Positions 24,228 to 34,232 of a stretch of DNA of 64,000 nt are shown piece after piece. Under the pieces are notes generated by a model that had not been told where the DNA came from, searched no databases, and was given only the letters and a program-made list of their open reading frames with translations. Both the position numbers and the translations under genes were made by a program. Position 1 is the stretch's first letter. Every line of letters begins with the position of its first letter. Source of the DNA: Erythroxylum novogranatense (lineage: Eukaryota > Streptophyta > Magnoliopsida > Malpighiales > Erythroxylaceae). The stretch is from assembly GCA_029891385.1 (NCBI GenBank), contig CM057224.1, forward strand, positions 35,345,005 to 35,409,004. The letters are read 5' to 3'.

Positions 24228-25762
24228 CATCGAGACGAGGAGCGTCGAGCCTAGGACGTTAAACAAGGGCGCTAATGGGAGGCAGCCCATATTTTTATTT
24301 TATTTTATTTTTCTTTCTTTTCTTTTGCTTTATTTTGTGTTCTTTTTGTCTCGTTTGTTTCCTTCTTTTTCTTTGTTTTGATCTTTTCCCCTCGTTCCTT
24401 GTGTTTTTCAGGTGATTTGACGTTGGATCAATTAGGAGTTCTTGGATTACAGTTAGCGGGAGTCCTTTATATGATCATATGTTGGCTCTCATCCTCATCG
24501 TACTAGCTATACCCTCATCGGCGGGAGGCCTAAACGAGCTCACGATAAGCCCTCATCTTCTCTCCGATTCGTGGAAGTCCTCGCCACCTTTTCATTTACT
24601 TTTACGTTGAGGACAACGCATGCTTTAAGTGTGGGGAGGTGATTTATGCTTTTGAGATGCATCTGTTTTTGTTTGATGCATTACTTTGGGATGTGCCTCC
24701 GTTGCCTTTTGGTATTTTGGACTTTTAACTGTTGATGCCGTGGTAGACTAAAAAAATCCTCTTTGCTCCATTTTGCTTGATGAATTGTTGTGCCTTAGGT
24801 AATGGTGGATTGTTTTAAAGGAGTCGAGAGTATGGTTGAGTCCCTTGTTGCTTAATGTTAATTAAATGTTAATGATTTTGTCCTATATGTTGAAGTTGCG
24901 GGCCTGAGTTAATTGGTTAGAATTTAAAAAAAATTTGTGTGATTAATCGGTGCCTTTCTTGTCTAGAGTCATGTTAAGCTTAGAAGTTGAGTTGGTATAT
25001 GTGTTGAACTTTGGATTGATGTGGGAAATTATGGTGAGAAAGGGAATGGAGAATAAAAATAAAAAGGTGTTAGATTCGTTCCGCCAATCACCAAAGGTGG
25101 TTGTGAGCGAAGCCAAAAATCCGTCTAAAGGTTGGACAAGACTGAGTAACCGGGCGACATTCATCACAAATGTTTGCGTTCGCGTCAAAAGGTCTCGGAC
25201 AACTGACGTGTGAAGCAATTAACTACTCCTCTGATTACTCGGAAAAAAAAAAACAAAAGAAAAAAAATTGCAAGCATCTGAGTAATTACGAGTAAGGCTA
25301 AAGCCATTTGGCGTTGTGATTGACTGAGTAACCGGGTGACATTCATCACAAATGTTTGCATTCGCGTAAAAAGGCCAATGACAATTCCAAGTAATTTACA
25401 GGTAAAAGCACCTAATCAATTAATTAAGATTAACCTGATCTTCCCATAACTACCACTTAGATTCGGAGTTCCTCGTATATATTAACCACCTGATAAGTGA
25501 AGTGTGATTCCTAGACCTGATTGGTTTTTAATTAAAATTCGGTAATTCATGCATGCGCTTCAATTTGAGTTCAGGCTTGTGTCTTCTCGTGTGGGAAATT
25601 TGTTGCATTTATTTGACATTTCATTGACATTGGGACAAGATTGCGCTCTCATTCCTAGTTTACATTACCTCTGTGCATGTTTCATTTATTGGAGCGGTTT
25701 TTCATTGTGTCTTGGTTTTCTTTTATGCTTGAGGACAAGCATCGTCTAAGTGTGGGGAGATT
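24228..25762 (+). mobile_element. Athila-like 3' non-coding interior with two PPT-like motifs
   Basis: A non-coding region after the pol deletion. It holds a T-rich tract (24,290-24,390), a first GTTGAGGACAACG...AAGTGTGGGGAGG motif at 24,605-24,641, and the terminal GAGGACAAGC...AAGTGTGGGGAGA tract at 25,731-25,760 next to the 3' LTR. A 50-bp segment, actgagtaaccggg..., occurs twice (25,142 and 25,323). Confidence 0.75.
25142..25375. repeat. Local direct repeat (about 52 bp, 2 copies, 181 bp apart)
   Basis: Both copies read actgagtaaccggg, then gacattcatcacaaatg, then tttgc and cgcgt, with four to five mismatches. They sit inside the Athila-like interior. Confidence 0.8.
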
Positions 25763-27283
25763 TGATAAGTGCATATTTGTCTAATATTCATGCTTTAATT
25801 ATTCCTTTTTACTCCTCCTATTGATTCAATTATTGGGGCTTAATTTGATTTAATATTTCTTTGTAGGGAATTATAATTTTTGCATGATTTGAGAAATAAA
25901 GAGAAAAATAGCAAATATGAGAGAGCAAATTAAAAGAGGAAAACGACGCAGTACAAGGCAAGCAAGGAGGCTGGCACGCAGACCCACAAGGAGAAAAGAA
26001 GGAAGAGGGGGGCCCACAGAATTAATTGAAGAGGACAAAACCAAGGAGAAAAGAAGTGAGCAACTTGATGGACTGGGAAGGAGGATTGACGACGTGAGCC
26101 GAGAGGAAGGTAGTGGTGATGTGGCATTAAGGAGACAAGGACTAGCGTGGGAATAATAAGAAAAACAAGTAGGGCTTTAAATTAAGAGGAATAAGTCCTG
26201 ACGCAGCCCATTGGGAGGCGGAGTCACGACTCACGCAAGAAACAAGAGGAATAAAAGGAAAAGCAACGCAACACACAGCGGGAGGTCCAGCGGCTACGCT
26301 GGTGGAGAAAATTCGTGGGACCGACACAGACGTCGGGCAACATCCAGGATTAATTTCCAGATTTCTGCTTTATTAGTTTTTATTTTTCTTTCCTTTGTTA
26401 TGGAGACTATGTTAATTAAGAATTTTGTTAGATTTAATTTTCGTATGAGTAGCTAATCTGTTTTAGTCGGGGAATTCCAATTATTATGCTTTGACTCGTG
26501 AGACCTTGTTTGTTCTGATTATTTGGTTTATAATATTCGTACTGTTTCTGATTTACTGTCATTGTTTATTAATTGATTCTGCGATTGAGGCCTGATTTTA
26601 GAATTAGTTAATTTACATATCGCCAACTGATTTACTTGGTGGAGTCTAGCTGGGTGATCGGTGTTTGTGGCAATTGGCACTAGGGCATAGTATTTGTCTG
26701 ATTTTGTGTGGAGAAACTTGCGATCTAACTAGATGAAGCATGAGTCGCGTAGTCAGTTAGGGTTAGTGTTTCTTTAGAATTTAATGCTGTTAATTAATTG
26801 AATCTCGGAGAGAGTCTCGAAGGGGTTATTAGTTAATTAGGGAATAGTCAAAGGAGTTTCTGCGACTATTCTAAAATTAAGAAGAAACGAGGGAGCCAGA
26901 GGTAGTTGGTAACTATAGCTAACCTATTACTAAACCAAAGAAAATATTCGAGTTGATGGTCGTGGTCTAAGCATAATTAGGAATTTCCTGGCTAAGTTGT
27001 CGTTATTTGAGTTTATCAATTTTATTTGCGTTCTTTGTTATTTGAATCTTAGTTGTTATTTTTATTTAATTTTATTTGAGTTGATAATTTATTAGTTGTT
27101 ATTTCAATTAGTAGTTCCAGTAGAAAACTCTAAACCCCCCATTTTAATTATTTTCATTCGTTCTTTGGCATTTAAATAGAATCAATTATTCCATTCTCTG
27201 TGGATCGACCCCATTTACCACTGTGTGCAATTTATTTTCGTTTGGTGTTTGGGATTTATTTTTGGTGGATTCGACACCCATCA
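25763..27283 (+). mobile_element. Athila-like 3' LTR
   Basis: TGATAAGTGC to CACCCATCA, aligned end to end with 20,079-21,591. It is followed by the second AGAAA. Confidence 0.9.
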
Positions 27284-27622
27284 AGAAAGAAAAAGAAATT
27301 ATTTAATCCTAGATATAAGAAACATTATTCACGTAAATATAAATGGAAGAGATATAAACCACAACGTTATCAACCCAAAACATATCCAAAATATTTTCAG
27401 AGATATAAATACAATCCAAAATATAAGAATGTAAAACAATTTTGTCCTAAAAGAAAAAAATTGTAAATGTTGGATCTGAAGAAGAAGGTCATTATGCAAA
27501 TGAATGTCCTAAAAAGAAAGATAAACAATATAATAATAAAGTACAAATATTATACTCAGCATTAGAACATCAATTAGAACCAATTGAATCGGATTATAAT
27601 ACTGAAACTTCCCTCTATATCT

Positions 27623-29567
27623 ATGAATCTCAATCTGATGAATCAGATATCCAAAACTCTGAATCAAACTCCGAATTCCAATTCAACTTTTATTCAAGTA
27701 ATAGTTCAGAAAACGAAAACTAAAGTACATGCATATATAGACACAGGAGCTACTATTTGTATAGCATCAAAACAATTAGCATTAAAATGGAAAAAGTTAA
27801 ATCAACCTTTACAAGTAAAAATTGCCGATGGAAGTTTTAATTCCATATGGTATGTTAGTTACTATAACACTATCATAATCGAAAATTACACTTTTATAGT
27901 ACCTTCAATCTATCAGAAATAATCTGGATTACCTTTAATTCTTGGAAATAATTTTCTTAAATTATATAACCCTTTTTGTCAGTATTTACATTATATTACT
28001 TTACGAACCCCTTATATTAAGGAAATAAATCAGAGATCTATTATTTTACGAATCCCTATTTATCATACTTCTTATTATCAACAATTAAAATAGTTAACGA
28101 AAAACTTAATCTCTTACATTTTATTTATTGAATAATACAACCATACAAAGTGAAGTCGATAATTTATTAGATCAAGTATGTAGTGAAAACCCATTAGATC
28201 CTACAAAGAATCATAATACGAAATTGTTGAAATTAAATTAAAAGATCCTCTTCAAGAAGTCAATATTAAAAATAATATACCATATACTCTCTTAGATGTA
28301 AAAGAATTTACACAAGAATGTAGTGAATTACTTGACAAAGGATTAATTACCCCCAGTACTAGTAAACATTCAGCACCAGCTTTTTATGTCAATAATTCAG
28401 CTGAAAAGAAACGAGGAAAACGAAGAATGGTTATAAATTATCGAAAACTCAACGAAGCAACTATAGGAGATGCTTATAAATTACCACGAAAAGACTATAT
28501 TATTAACAAATTAAAAGGTCATATTTGGTTTACAACATTAGATGCAAAATCTGGATATTGGCAATTAAGATTACATGATAATACAAAAGCATTAACAGCT
28601 TTTACTTGTCCACCTCAGAAGCATTATCAATGGAATGTATTACCATTTGGATTAAAACAAGCACCAAGTATTTACCAACGGTTTATGGACAATAATCTCT
28701 TGGGATTAGAAGAATTTACTTTTGTATATATTGATGACATTATTATTTATTCAATCAGATAAATTAGATCATTTAAAGAAAGTCAAAATTGTCTTACAAA
28801 GATGTAAAGACAAAGGTTTAATATTAAGTAAACGAAAAGCAAAAATAACACAACAAACAATTGAATATTTAGGTATTCAATTCAATCATCATGGTTATTT
28901 ACAATTACAACCTAATATTTTGCAAAAATTGCAAGAATTTCCTAATCAATTAGCACATAGAAGACAAGTTCAACAATTTTTAGGTTTATTAAACTATATA
29001 TCAGATCAAGGTTTTCTGAAGGATTTAGCAAAAGAAAGAAAACTTTTACAGAAAAAATGTAGCAATAATCTATAATGGCAATGGAATAATCAAGATACTG
29101 AAGCAGTTCAAAGATTAAAACTTCTTTGTAAAAATCTTCCTAAACTTTATAATTATCAACAAGATGATGAATTATTAGTTCAATTAGATGCAAGCAATGA
29201 TACATGGGCAAGTTGTCTTTTGGCAAAACCTCCTAATCATAAAAAACACCATCTTTGCAAATACATAAATGGAACATTTAATTCTGCGGAATTAAATTAT
29301 CCCATTCATGAAAAAGAAGCATTAACCTGTCTCAAAACTTTAAGAAAATGGCGCATAGATCTACTACCAGTAAAATTCACTATTCATACAGATTCTCAAT
29401 ATTTATGTGGATTCACAAGATATCAAATTTCCTCAAGTACTAATTATAATCAAGGACGACTCATCCGATGGCAATTAGAATTAGGTCAGTATCAATTTGT
29501 TATTCATTATATTAAATCTGCTAACAATTTTCTTGCAGATATCTTAACCAGAGAATGGAGGCATTAG
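27623..29567 (+). pseudogene. Viral pol (protease-RT-RNase H), copy 1, frameshifted
   Basis: Starts at the ATG of MNLNLMNQIS, which overlaps the coat-protein tail. The aspartic protease has AYIDTGATICIAS at about 27,733. Breaks occur near 27,920 (TAA), 28,140, 28,213, 28,754 (after YIDDIIIYS, lost bases) and 29,073. The RT part carries VINYRKLNEAT, LDAKSGYWQ, LPFGLKQAPSIYQ and FVYIDDIIIYS. RNase H carries QLDASND, EKEALTCLKTLRKW, IHTDSQYL and NNFLADILTREW, with all expected acidic residues. It converts viral RNA to DNA, primed from the tRNA site. The stop overlaps the transactivator ATG by 13 bases. Confidence 0.88.
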
Positions 29568-31007
29568 TTCTCCAGCTTGAAAATACAATTGCATTAAAGG
29601 AAGCAGAATTAAGAGAATTACATCTTCAAAGCATAAACATTTCAGTTCAGCAAGAAAAAATCAATAGTGAACTTGAACAATTGAAGCAAACACTCCTTAT
29701 CTTAAAACCAAAGGAGCAATCAAGCACTAAAGCATCAGCATCCAGGATAAATCCTGTTGCCTCTATTATTAGTAAAGCACAAGAATCAGTTCAGGTAACA
29801 CAAGCATCAATTCAGGTAATACCTTCCAAGGTCCCTGAAACTCAAGTATCAATATCTAAAGCATCAGTTTCACTTCCTGTGAAACCTTCTATTACAACAT
29901 CAGTACCTCAAAAGGTTGCTGATAATCAAGAATCAAAGCATTATGTTATATATAATGGTCCTTTTGCTGGTATCTATGATCAATGGCATAAGGCGCCTAT
30001 TCATATTATCGAAAAGCAAAGGTCATTCATAAAAGCTTTTCAACTAAAGCGGTCGAGAAATCCTTTCAAGAATTTCAGCATCCAACACTTCGTCCTCAAT
30101 ACAAGACAAGATTTCAAACACCAAGAAGACCCGGTCTCAAAGTTAGTCACTTTGGGAAAATCAATTGATATGGAACGTATTCATGCCGTTCCAGCTAAAG
30201 CATTACATGAAGAAGCAAAAGTATTAACATCGAAATGTTCATGGATTGTTTTCAAGCATTGAATCATTAGATGATTTAAATGAAGCAATTTCAGATTATC
30301 CTCGTAATCGTGGACGCTATGGTCCCAAAGCAGTAATCTTTCCAGGAGCAGAACCTTTCACAACATATATATTATTTCAGAGTGGATTAGCAGATACAAT
30401 CTATCTCCAAGACTTGAAATTATTGGCTGACTTCCCATCCGGGTTAGTTAATGCTATTAAGCAATATAAGGATCGTTTTGCAAGAGAACGAGAAATTTAT
30501 ATTAAGGTTTACAGTAGCTTATCCCATTTTGAAGCATCGAAGCGAAAATGACTATTCAAGACCATAAAGACTTCACGAATTGCGTTTCTCCAAATTGGAG
30601 TAAGTAATCTTCAATATCCACCTATTGATGAAGCACCTCATTATGAATTCACTTGGGATTTGGTCAACAAATTCAATTTGCATTGTCTTGAAGGAATTTA
30701 TAATCAATGTATCAAGATTCAGCCAGATTCTACAATCAAGATCAATTACCGAGGACATAACATCTTATTAACCTCGACATGGAAGAATCCAATCTTGGCT
30801 CATGAATTACCAGTGTTACAAAGATTTCAAGCACCATTCAATGATCTATCTGAATGTTTTCATGATCTCAGCCTTGCTTGGCGAGAAGCAATTTGTAAAC
30901 AATTACAAGAATACCCTACGCACATGTGTAGGCATTGTCCATTATCTCAATCACCAGCCGAAGCTACTAGCAATACTGACGATGAACTCATAATTATTGA
31001 AGAATAA
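29555..31007 (+). pseudogene. Viral transactivator/inclusion protein (TAV), copy 1, frameshifted
   Basis: The ATG lies within the end of pol. It begins with a coiled coil (LENTIALKEAELRELHLQ), then a Ser/Pro/Val linker carrying a 21-base in-frame insertion relative to copy 2 (about 29,800-29,820). Then comes HYVIYNGPFAGIY, the RNase-H-like fold motif of caulimovirus P6 proteins. The C-terminus has a CRHC cluster and an acidic end DDELIIIEE. Frame changes lie near 30,025-30,130, 30,235, 30,270 and 30,540-30,560. In caulimoviruses this protein allows reinitiation on polycistronic RNA and forms inclusion bodies. Confidence 0.85.
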
Positions 31008-31225
31008 TCCGTCAGATCAAGTTCAAAGCATTAAAGTAGCAATCATGTAGGTCTTTTATTACAGACCGTCCATTTGTACATAGTTATGTCTTTTTCTTAA
31101 GCATCTTTTCTTTATGTCATTTAAGTTGTCAACTTTGGCATCTTACTTTTTCTTCATGTCACTTTTTCTTTAGCTCTTTTTCTTTATGTCCTGTCTTGTC
31201 TGTACTCTTTATTCTGTTTCGTTAT

Positions 31226-31233
31226 TATAAATA
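31226..31233 (+). promoter_or_regulatory. TATA box of viral promoter (unit 2)
   Basis: TATAAATA, followed about 45 bases later by the CT-rich leader. The same site is at 39,259-39,266. Confidence 0.8.
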
Positions 31234-31363
31234 GAAGACCTGGGTGTCTGTAAGAGACACAACAAAACTTCCATAAATTACTCTCTCTCTCTCTTCTCTT
31301 ATCGCATATAGTCTCAGAGTGACGTTCAAGCGAGCTTTGACGAAGAACAGGTTAGAGTTTTTT

Positions 31364-31465
31364 ATGAGTTTTGTTTGTCACATTATTATTCCAAGTATTA
31401 TCATTAGCATTATCATTAGTATCATCATCCTCTACATCATTTTTCAGTTATGGTTAGTTTTATGA
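31364..31465 (+). CDS. Viral leader ORF L1 (33 aa, hydrophobic)
   Basis: A 33-codon frame, MSFVCHIIIPS then Ile/Ser repeats, composed almost wholly of membrane-compatible residues. Its TGA overlaps the next ATG as ATGA at 31,462-31,465, as other gene pairs in this virus do. In unit 3 the ATG is changed to ATA, so it is not conserved there. It may be a regulatory upstream ORF rather than a functional protein. Confidence 0.4.
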   Translation: MSFVCHIIIPSIIISIIISIIILYIIFQLWLVL

Positions 31466-31614
31466 ATATCTTCAATCAAATTATTATTGTCTTATTCCTT
31501 TTTATTATTGCAATCATTCATGCATTAATATGTTATACTATTATTGGCATTCTAAAACTTATTCAATTTATTATTTTCATCTTTAAAATATTTTCCCGAC
31601 TTACAAGATTTTAA
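31450..31614 (+). CDS. Viral leader ORF L2 (54 aa, or 50 aa from 31,462; membrane peptide)
   Basis: Open from ATG 31,450 (or the coupled ATG 31,462) to TAA 31,612-31,614, seven bases before ORF A. The peptide is nearly all Ile, Leu, Phe and Val (IIIVLFLFIIAIIHALICY..., then IQFIIFIFKIF) and ends with basic KIFSRLTRF. That makes two possible transmembrane helices with a basic tail. The frame is identical at 39,486-39,650; its 3' end survives at 6,712-6,733. ATT-rich DNA can give such peptides by chance, but the conserved frame and spacing favour a gene. Confidence 0.5.
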   Translation: MVSFMNIFNQIIIVLFLFIIAIIHALICYTIIGILKLIQFIIFIFKIFSRLTRF

Positions 31615-31621
31615 TTTCAGT

Positions 31622-31933
31622 ATGACTTATTTTCATCCCAAACGAACTTTGAAGCAACGCATCAAAGCATTGGACGTGCAAAAAGCCGAATATGAAGAAC
31701 TTAAAATCAAAACTATTGCCAGAAACAAGAAAGCAAATGATATTTATCATGATCCACGTTTTCAGCATTCTCCCAATCATCCTCTTTATACTGAAGCACA
31801 AGAAATTCTCTCTACTGCAAAACAAATGATAGATGAATCAGCAGAATTAATTCGCTATTTAGATTATTATATTCTTGACTGTATCGCAGCACACAAATAT
31901 TTTGTATCCAAATTATCTCTTCTTATTATCTAA
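31622..31933 (+). CDS. Viral ORF A, copy 2 (103 aa)
   Basis: Intact. Same helical protein as copy 1, with TYFHPKRTLKQRIKAL at the start and ARNKKA in the middle. A related 88-aa frame is found outside the array at 52,961-53,227. It lies seven bases after L2 and three before ORF B. Function unknown. Confidence 0.78.
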   Translation: MTYFHPKRTLKQRIKALDVQKAEYEELKIKTIARNKKANDIYHDPRFQHSPNHPLYTEAQEILSTAKQMIDESAELIRYLDYYILDCIAAHKYFVSKLSLLII

Positions 31934-31936
31934 TAA

Positions 31937-32179
31937 ATGGCTTATTTTGATCATCGAAGATCTCTTAAACAAAGAATTCGTTTTTATCAAGAATTGGAAA
32001 CAGAACAACAAAAGTTTATCGAATTATATCATGAACATATACGGATGGCTAAAGCAAATCAATGTTTTCAACTTTTAATAAATGCACGAATTTTATTAGA
32101 TCAAACATTATATATCTATAATTCAGTAAAAGCTGATAGACAAGAATTACAACAAGAAATGGATTTACTCATTGATTAA
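31937..32179 (+). CDS. Viral ORF B, copy 2 (80 aa)
   Basis: Intact. AYFDHRRSLKQRIRFYQELE at the start parallels ORF A, and it ends QQEMDLLID. Nearly identical to copy 3 and clearly different from copy 1. A single helical domain of unknown function. Confidence 0.75.
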   Translation: MAYFDHRRSLKQRIRFYQELETEQQKFIELYHEHIRMAKANQCFQLLINARILLDQTLYIYNSVKADRQELQQEMDLLID

Positions 32180-32194
32180 TCATTAAACATCAGC

Positions 32195-32765
32195 ATGACA
32201 TTTCATTCCTCTTATTTTATTAATTATTGTTTACCTATTATTATCAATCAATTATCTCTTTTTGCTTTTACTCTATTTCAAGCACAATCTTTACTTTTCT
32301 TTATTATTGCCAGTCGATTATTTATATCTCCTGAAATTATTTGTCAATATTTTGAAATTAGTTGTCAATATATTGATATTACTCTGAATTTTTTGTATAG
32401 ATATATATTCCAACTCAATACTCGTTATGGGTTATATAATACGACTCGATGATAGAGATATTATTTTTAATTTCTCACCTCCTTCAGAGGAAGAATCAGA
32501 AACATTCGAATTATTAGAAGATGAAGAAGAAATAGAAAGATTAACACAAATACAACAAGATATTTTTTTAGAACAAATACAACGAGATTTAGACAATGCA
32601 CTACAACAACAATTATAATTGCTCGTAATCAATATCACAATTATTTCCTTCGATACGTAAATAGAAGATATAGATATCACAAGTACGGATTATGATAATA
32701 TAGATGCAGATATTAATTACGACTTAGATAATTTCGATTGTAATACTTTCCCTGAATATTATTAA
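32195..32765 (+). pseudogene. Viral ORF C, copy 2 (frameshifted)
   Basis: The N-terminal half reads open to about 32,424, where tcgttatggg replaces tcgtgtcgg and shifts the frame. The acidic half continues in another frame (32,427-32,618) to a TAA created at 32,616 in a patch rewritten relative to copy 1 (about 32,617-32,660). The original stop is at 32,763-32,765. Confidence 0.75.
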
Positions 32766-32767
32766 AA

Positions 32768-33037
32768 ATGAATTGTCCAATTTGTTTAGATTTAAAAGAA
32801 AGAATTCAATACACACAACAAGCTATTAATCATTATCAAGATCATATTCAATACAATGAAAATCGTATTAATTATCTTATATTTGTAGGCATTAATCGTC
32901 TAAGCAGACGACCATATATTGAACACTTATCAGTAGTACAAAGATTACATCAACAATATACAGAACATTTAGCACAATTAGAACAAATTCAAACTGATCA
33001 TCATTGCTATCATCCTTATCACCCAAATACATTATGA
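32768..33037 (+). CDS. Viral ORF D, copy 2 (89 aa, Cys/His protein)
   Basis: Intact. MNCPICLDLKERI gives a CxxC pair at the start; DHHCYHPYHP gives a His/Cys cluster at the end, with long helices between. Together these could bind one zinc ion. The helical middle (LKERIQYTQQAINHYQDHI) weakly resembles the LKQRI region of ORFs A and B. The stop overlaps the movement-protein ATG at ATGA. Function unknown. Confidence 0.75.
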   Translation: MNCPICLDLKERIQYTQQAINHYQDHIQYNENRINYLIFVGINRLSRRPYIEHLSVVQRLHQQYTEHLAQLEQIQTDHHCYHPYHPNTL

Positions 33038-34020
33038 CTTCCCAAACTTCAACAATCCTCGATGTAGATAATTTAGAACTAACAGAATCATTAGGAACTT
33101 TTCAAGTTTCAACATTGATTACTCAAGATAAGAAAAATCAAATTGCAAAGGCTCAATTAGATTTAAAGAAAGGACAAGACATTCATAAATCAACTTTAAA
33201 ACAAATTTTTAATAGTAAAAATCTTATTTATTATGGAAAACTTATTCAAGAAACACCTATCAGAATTTATCAATGTCATGGAAATTTAAGAATTAGTTTA
33301 ATTGATCCCGAACAAATCAATCGACAATTACAATTATTGCCCAAATCTAAACGTAAGAAAATTGGTTATATTCACTTATCCACTATACAAATATTAATAA
33401 AATCAACTTTTCAAGAAGGAATTGATACTCCCATTAGAATGGCAATATTAGATGAACGAATGAATAACCTCAATGATCAAGTTTTAGGAATGATGAACGG
33501 TAATTTACAATATGGAAAAATTAAATTCAATACTCGATTAAAATTAGGTATTCCTTTAATCTCTTCTGAGTTAGATAAAGCAATTACAATTGCATATAAA
33601 TTTTATAGAAGCAATTTAATGACTCAAGGACAATACCCTTTTTCTTTAACTTATCAAATTAGTTATGCTTTAACCAATTCACATCATAGTATTGATTTCA
33701 AACATACAGAACAAATCTATTTAGATCAATTATTTCAAGAAGTTGCTAAAGTAGGAATTAAAATTCAACCAACATTACAACCGCTTCCAGCAATACAACA
33801 ACCTTTTAATTTAGCACCATTAATTGAAAGAAGACATTGTTTTTCTGAATCAACATCAAATATCACTCCTCTCCTTAGATCTATTTCATTAAGACATCAA
33901 CGAACTCTTCATATAGAACGACCCTTAAGAATAACAGAACCAAATAATCAGATCAGACAGTTAGATGAAATTCAACATCAACTTTCTACATTATCCACAT
34001 ACCTAGTTCAGAAATTATGA
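33034..34020 (+). CDS. Viral movement protein, copy 2 (328 aa, intact)
   Basis: The start is the ATG of MTSQTSTILDVDN, which overlaps the ORF D stop; an upstream extension is not conserved. It is the only uninterrupted movement gene in the array. The central region (GYIHLSTIQILIKSTFQEGIDTPI, with nearby DERMNNL) fits caulimovirid members of the 30K family, which open plasmodesmata and form tubules. The C-terminus has a Ser/Arg-rich stretch (ERRHCFSESTSN) and a coil. It belongs to a second lineage relative to copies 1 and 3 (NSKNLIYYGKLIQ, LAPLIE). The stop overlaps the next ATG. Confidence 0.85.
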   Translation: MTSQTSTILDVDNLELTESLGTFQVSTLITQDKKNQIAKAQLDLKKGQDIHKSTLKQIFNSKNLIYYGKLIQETPIRIYQCHGNLRISLIDPEQINRQLQLLPKSKRKKIGYIHLSTIQILIKSTFQEGIDTPIRMAILDERMNNLNDQVLGMMNGNLQYGKIKFNTRLKLGIPLISSELDKAITIAYKFYRSNLMTQGQYPFSLTYQISYALTNSHHSIDFKHTEQIYLDQLFQEVAKVGIKIQPTLQPLPAIQQPFNLAPLIERRHCFSESTSNITPLLRSISLRHQRTLHIERPLRITEPNNQIRQLDEIQHQLSTLSTYLVQKL

Positions 34021-34232
34021 CATCATTAACAAATCTCACTCAACATCTAGAGTCTATAGTACAAACACAAGAAATATTACAACAAAAAATTGAAGCTTTA
34101 TTGCAGACCCAAATAGAAATAGTATCATTAATTCAACAAATAAATTAGAAAATACAAGAAACAAATGACCAAATAATAGTACGAGAACCATCCCCGAAAA
34201 TGGTATCAAAAATACCCCGTGAACGAGGATAA
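34017..34232 (+). pseudogene. Viral 76-aa coiled-coil ORF, copy 2 (nonsense, primer site deleted)
   Basis: Same start overlap as copy 1. CAG has become TAG at 34,146-34,148, which truncates it to 43 codons. A 15-base in-frame deletion after tggtatc (34,201-34,207) removes the right half of the tRNA primer site. The TAA at 34,230 abuts the coat ATG. Confidence 0.8.

Larger units (their letters stand above)
20079..27283 (+). mobile_element. Athila-like Ty3 retrotransposon with pol deleted (7.2 kb)
   Basis: LTRs of 1,513 and 1,521 bp flank an Asp-tRNA-type primer site, a decayed gag and a protease-like frame, bounded by AGAAA duplications. Athila marks are the primer site TGGCGCCGTTGCCGGGGA, the gag start, the LLGRPFLSTAKAKID motif, and a region reading gctaatgggaggcagccc beyond the missing pol. 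RT, RNase H and integrase are absent, so the element is non-autonomous. The LTR-encoded Arg/Lys-rich frames (20,233 and 25,917) are not genes. Confidence 0.9.
18969..27723 (+). pseudogene. Viral coat protein, copy 1, broken and split by an Athila-like element
   Basis: Starts at the ATG abutting the 76-aa ORF. A premature TAA occurs at about 19,065 (where copy 2 has GAA), and frameshifts lie near 19,530, 19,615, 19,655 and 19,790. The retroelement at 20,079-27,283 divides it in the basic region. After the insertion come the basic Tyr/Lys-rich segment, a damaged zinc knuckle (one Cys codon lost at about 27,476), and an acidic Ser/Glu/Asn tail that ends at 27,723. The core WFSKILLLLQ...KPFG is typical of caulimovirid capsid proteins. 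The tail overlaps the pol start by about 100 bases. Confidence 0.85.
31008..31621 (+). promoter_or_regulatory. Viral intergenic region and promoter, between units 1 and 2
   Basis: Between the TAV stop and ORF A. TATAAATA lies at 31,226-31,233, a CT dinucleotide tract at about 31,281-31,300, and two TGACG motifs at 31,320 and 31,338 downstream of the TATA box. Before the TATA box are repeats of tctttttctttatgtc. The layout matches a pararetroviral full-length-RNA promoter with a pyrimidine-rich leader. The last 250 bases also encode two tiny hydrophobic ORFs. I saw no clear AATAAA signal. Confidence 0.8.
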
